Below are positions 63,583 through 64,000 of a stretch of DNA of 64,000 bases, piece after piece. Under the pieces are notes generated by a model that saw only the letters and a program-made list of their open reading frames with translations, did no database searches and was not told where the DNA came from. Origin of the DNA: Scleropages formosus (taxonomy: Eukaryota > Chordata > Actinopteri > Osteoglossiformes > Osteoglossidae); contig NC_041825.1 of NCBI RefSeq assembly GCF_900964775.1, forward strand, positions 12,277,001-12,341,000. The letters run 5' to 3'. Each line of letters begins with the position of its first letter. The stretch's first letter is position 1. A program made the position numbers and the translations under genes.

Positions 63583-64000
63583 GCAAGTAGTAACAAAGTT
63601 AAAGTAGTCGTAGTGCGTCGGCTCTCTGCGCGAGTGGGTGCAGCAACAGTTGATTGGAAATACTGTTATCGTGAGGAAAAAACAAGACGAGATTGGGCTT
63701 GAAAGTGACTTTTTTTTTTCCACGAAGTTGAACTTGCGCTCGCTGACGCGTCTAGATTTAGTCTTTATTTTTGTGCAGCCGGTCTGTCCGGGAAAGGAGC
63801 CACACTGACTGAGCTTATTGACAAACAATTACAATCGGCTCCCCACCATGTCGATCAGCTTCGACAGCATGATAGCACTGTGGATTTAGTTGGTTTTTGT
63901 ATCTTTCAAGAAGTGCTGATCTGATGCAAGGAAGGAAACGCCACGTTACTAGGAATCGTTTGGTGCTTCTCTCACTTCTCAATGAATGTTTATAATTACG

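Overview
This window is nuclear DNA of a ray-finned (teleost) fish. The evidence is spliced vertebrate globin genes, teleost-style gene order (globins next to lcmt1 and arhgap17, the so-called LA hemoglobin locus), AT-rich intergenic DNA, and tRNA-derived SINEs and L2-clade LINE remnants. The most frequent SINE, with a (TG)n tail, resembles one I associate with bonytongues such as arowana, but that species guess is from memory and weak.

Layout. 1-3.6 kb: repeats, a near-perfect 94-bp-arm palindrome, a tRNA-headed poly(A) SINE-like insertion, and a GC-rich patch with an NF-E2-type site plus GATA and CACCC-like motifs that could be an erythroid enhancer. 3.69-8.08 kb: an alpha-D-like globin, the only globin on the + strand. 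11.0-45.7 kb: eight globin genes, all on the - strand. By ATG position, in + strand order, they are beta (13.6), beta (18.9), alpha (23.2), beta (26.8), alpha (30.2), beta (36.7), alpha (40.3) and beta (45.7). All nine have three exons, full reading frames and both heme-linked histidines. 45.9-52.9 kb: gene-free DNA with SINEs and a decayed L2-type LINE. 52.97-60.05 kb: lcmt1 (11 coding exons, - strand). 63.53 kb to the right edge: the first coding exon of arhgap17 (+ strand), inside a GC-rich region, head-to-head with lcmt1.

How it works together. The alpha and beta chains would assemble into alpha2beta2 hemoglobin tetramers in red cells. The alternating beta/alpha arrangement from 17.9 to 40.3 kb grew by segmental duplication: three beta genes and two alpha genes are almost identical through exons and introns, while their flanks differ strongly. 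That pattern suggests recent gene conversion or very recent duplication of the gene bodies. The outer genes (alpha-D-like, beta at 13.6, beta at 45.7) have diverged. The beta at 45.7 kb ends in Tyr instead of the usual Bohr-effect His. lcmt1 (PP2A methyltransferase) and arhgap17 (Rho GAP) are housekeeping-type neighbours that identify the locus.

Most remaining sequence is repeat-derived: twelve copies of a (TG)n-tailed tRNA SINE (most with clear target-site duplications), two further tRNA SINE families whose 3' tails match the local L2 LINE, a Tigger/pogo-like DNA transposon in lcmt1 intron 2, and microsatellites. I saw no endogenous retrovirus, LTR element, CRISPR array or free-standing tRNA/rRNA gene.
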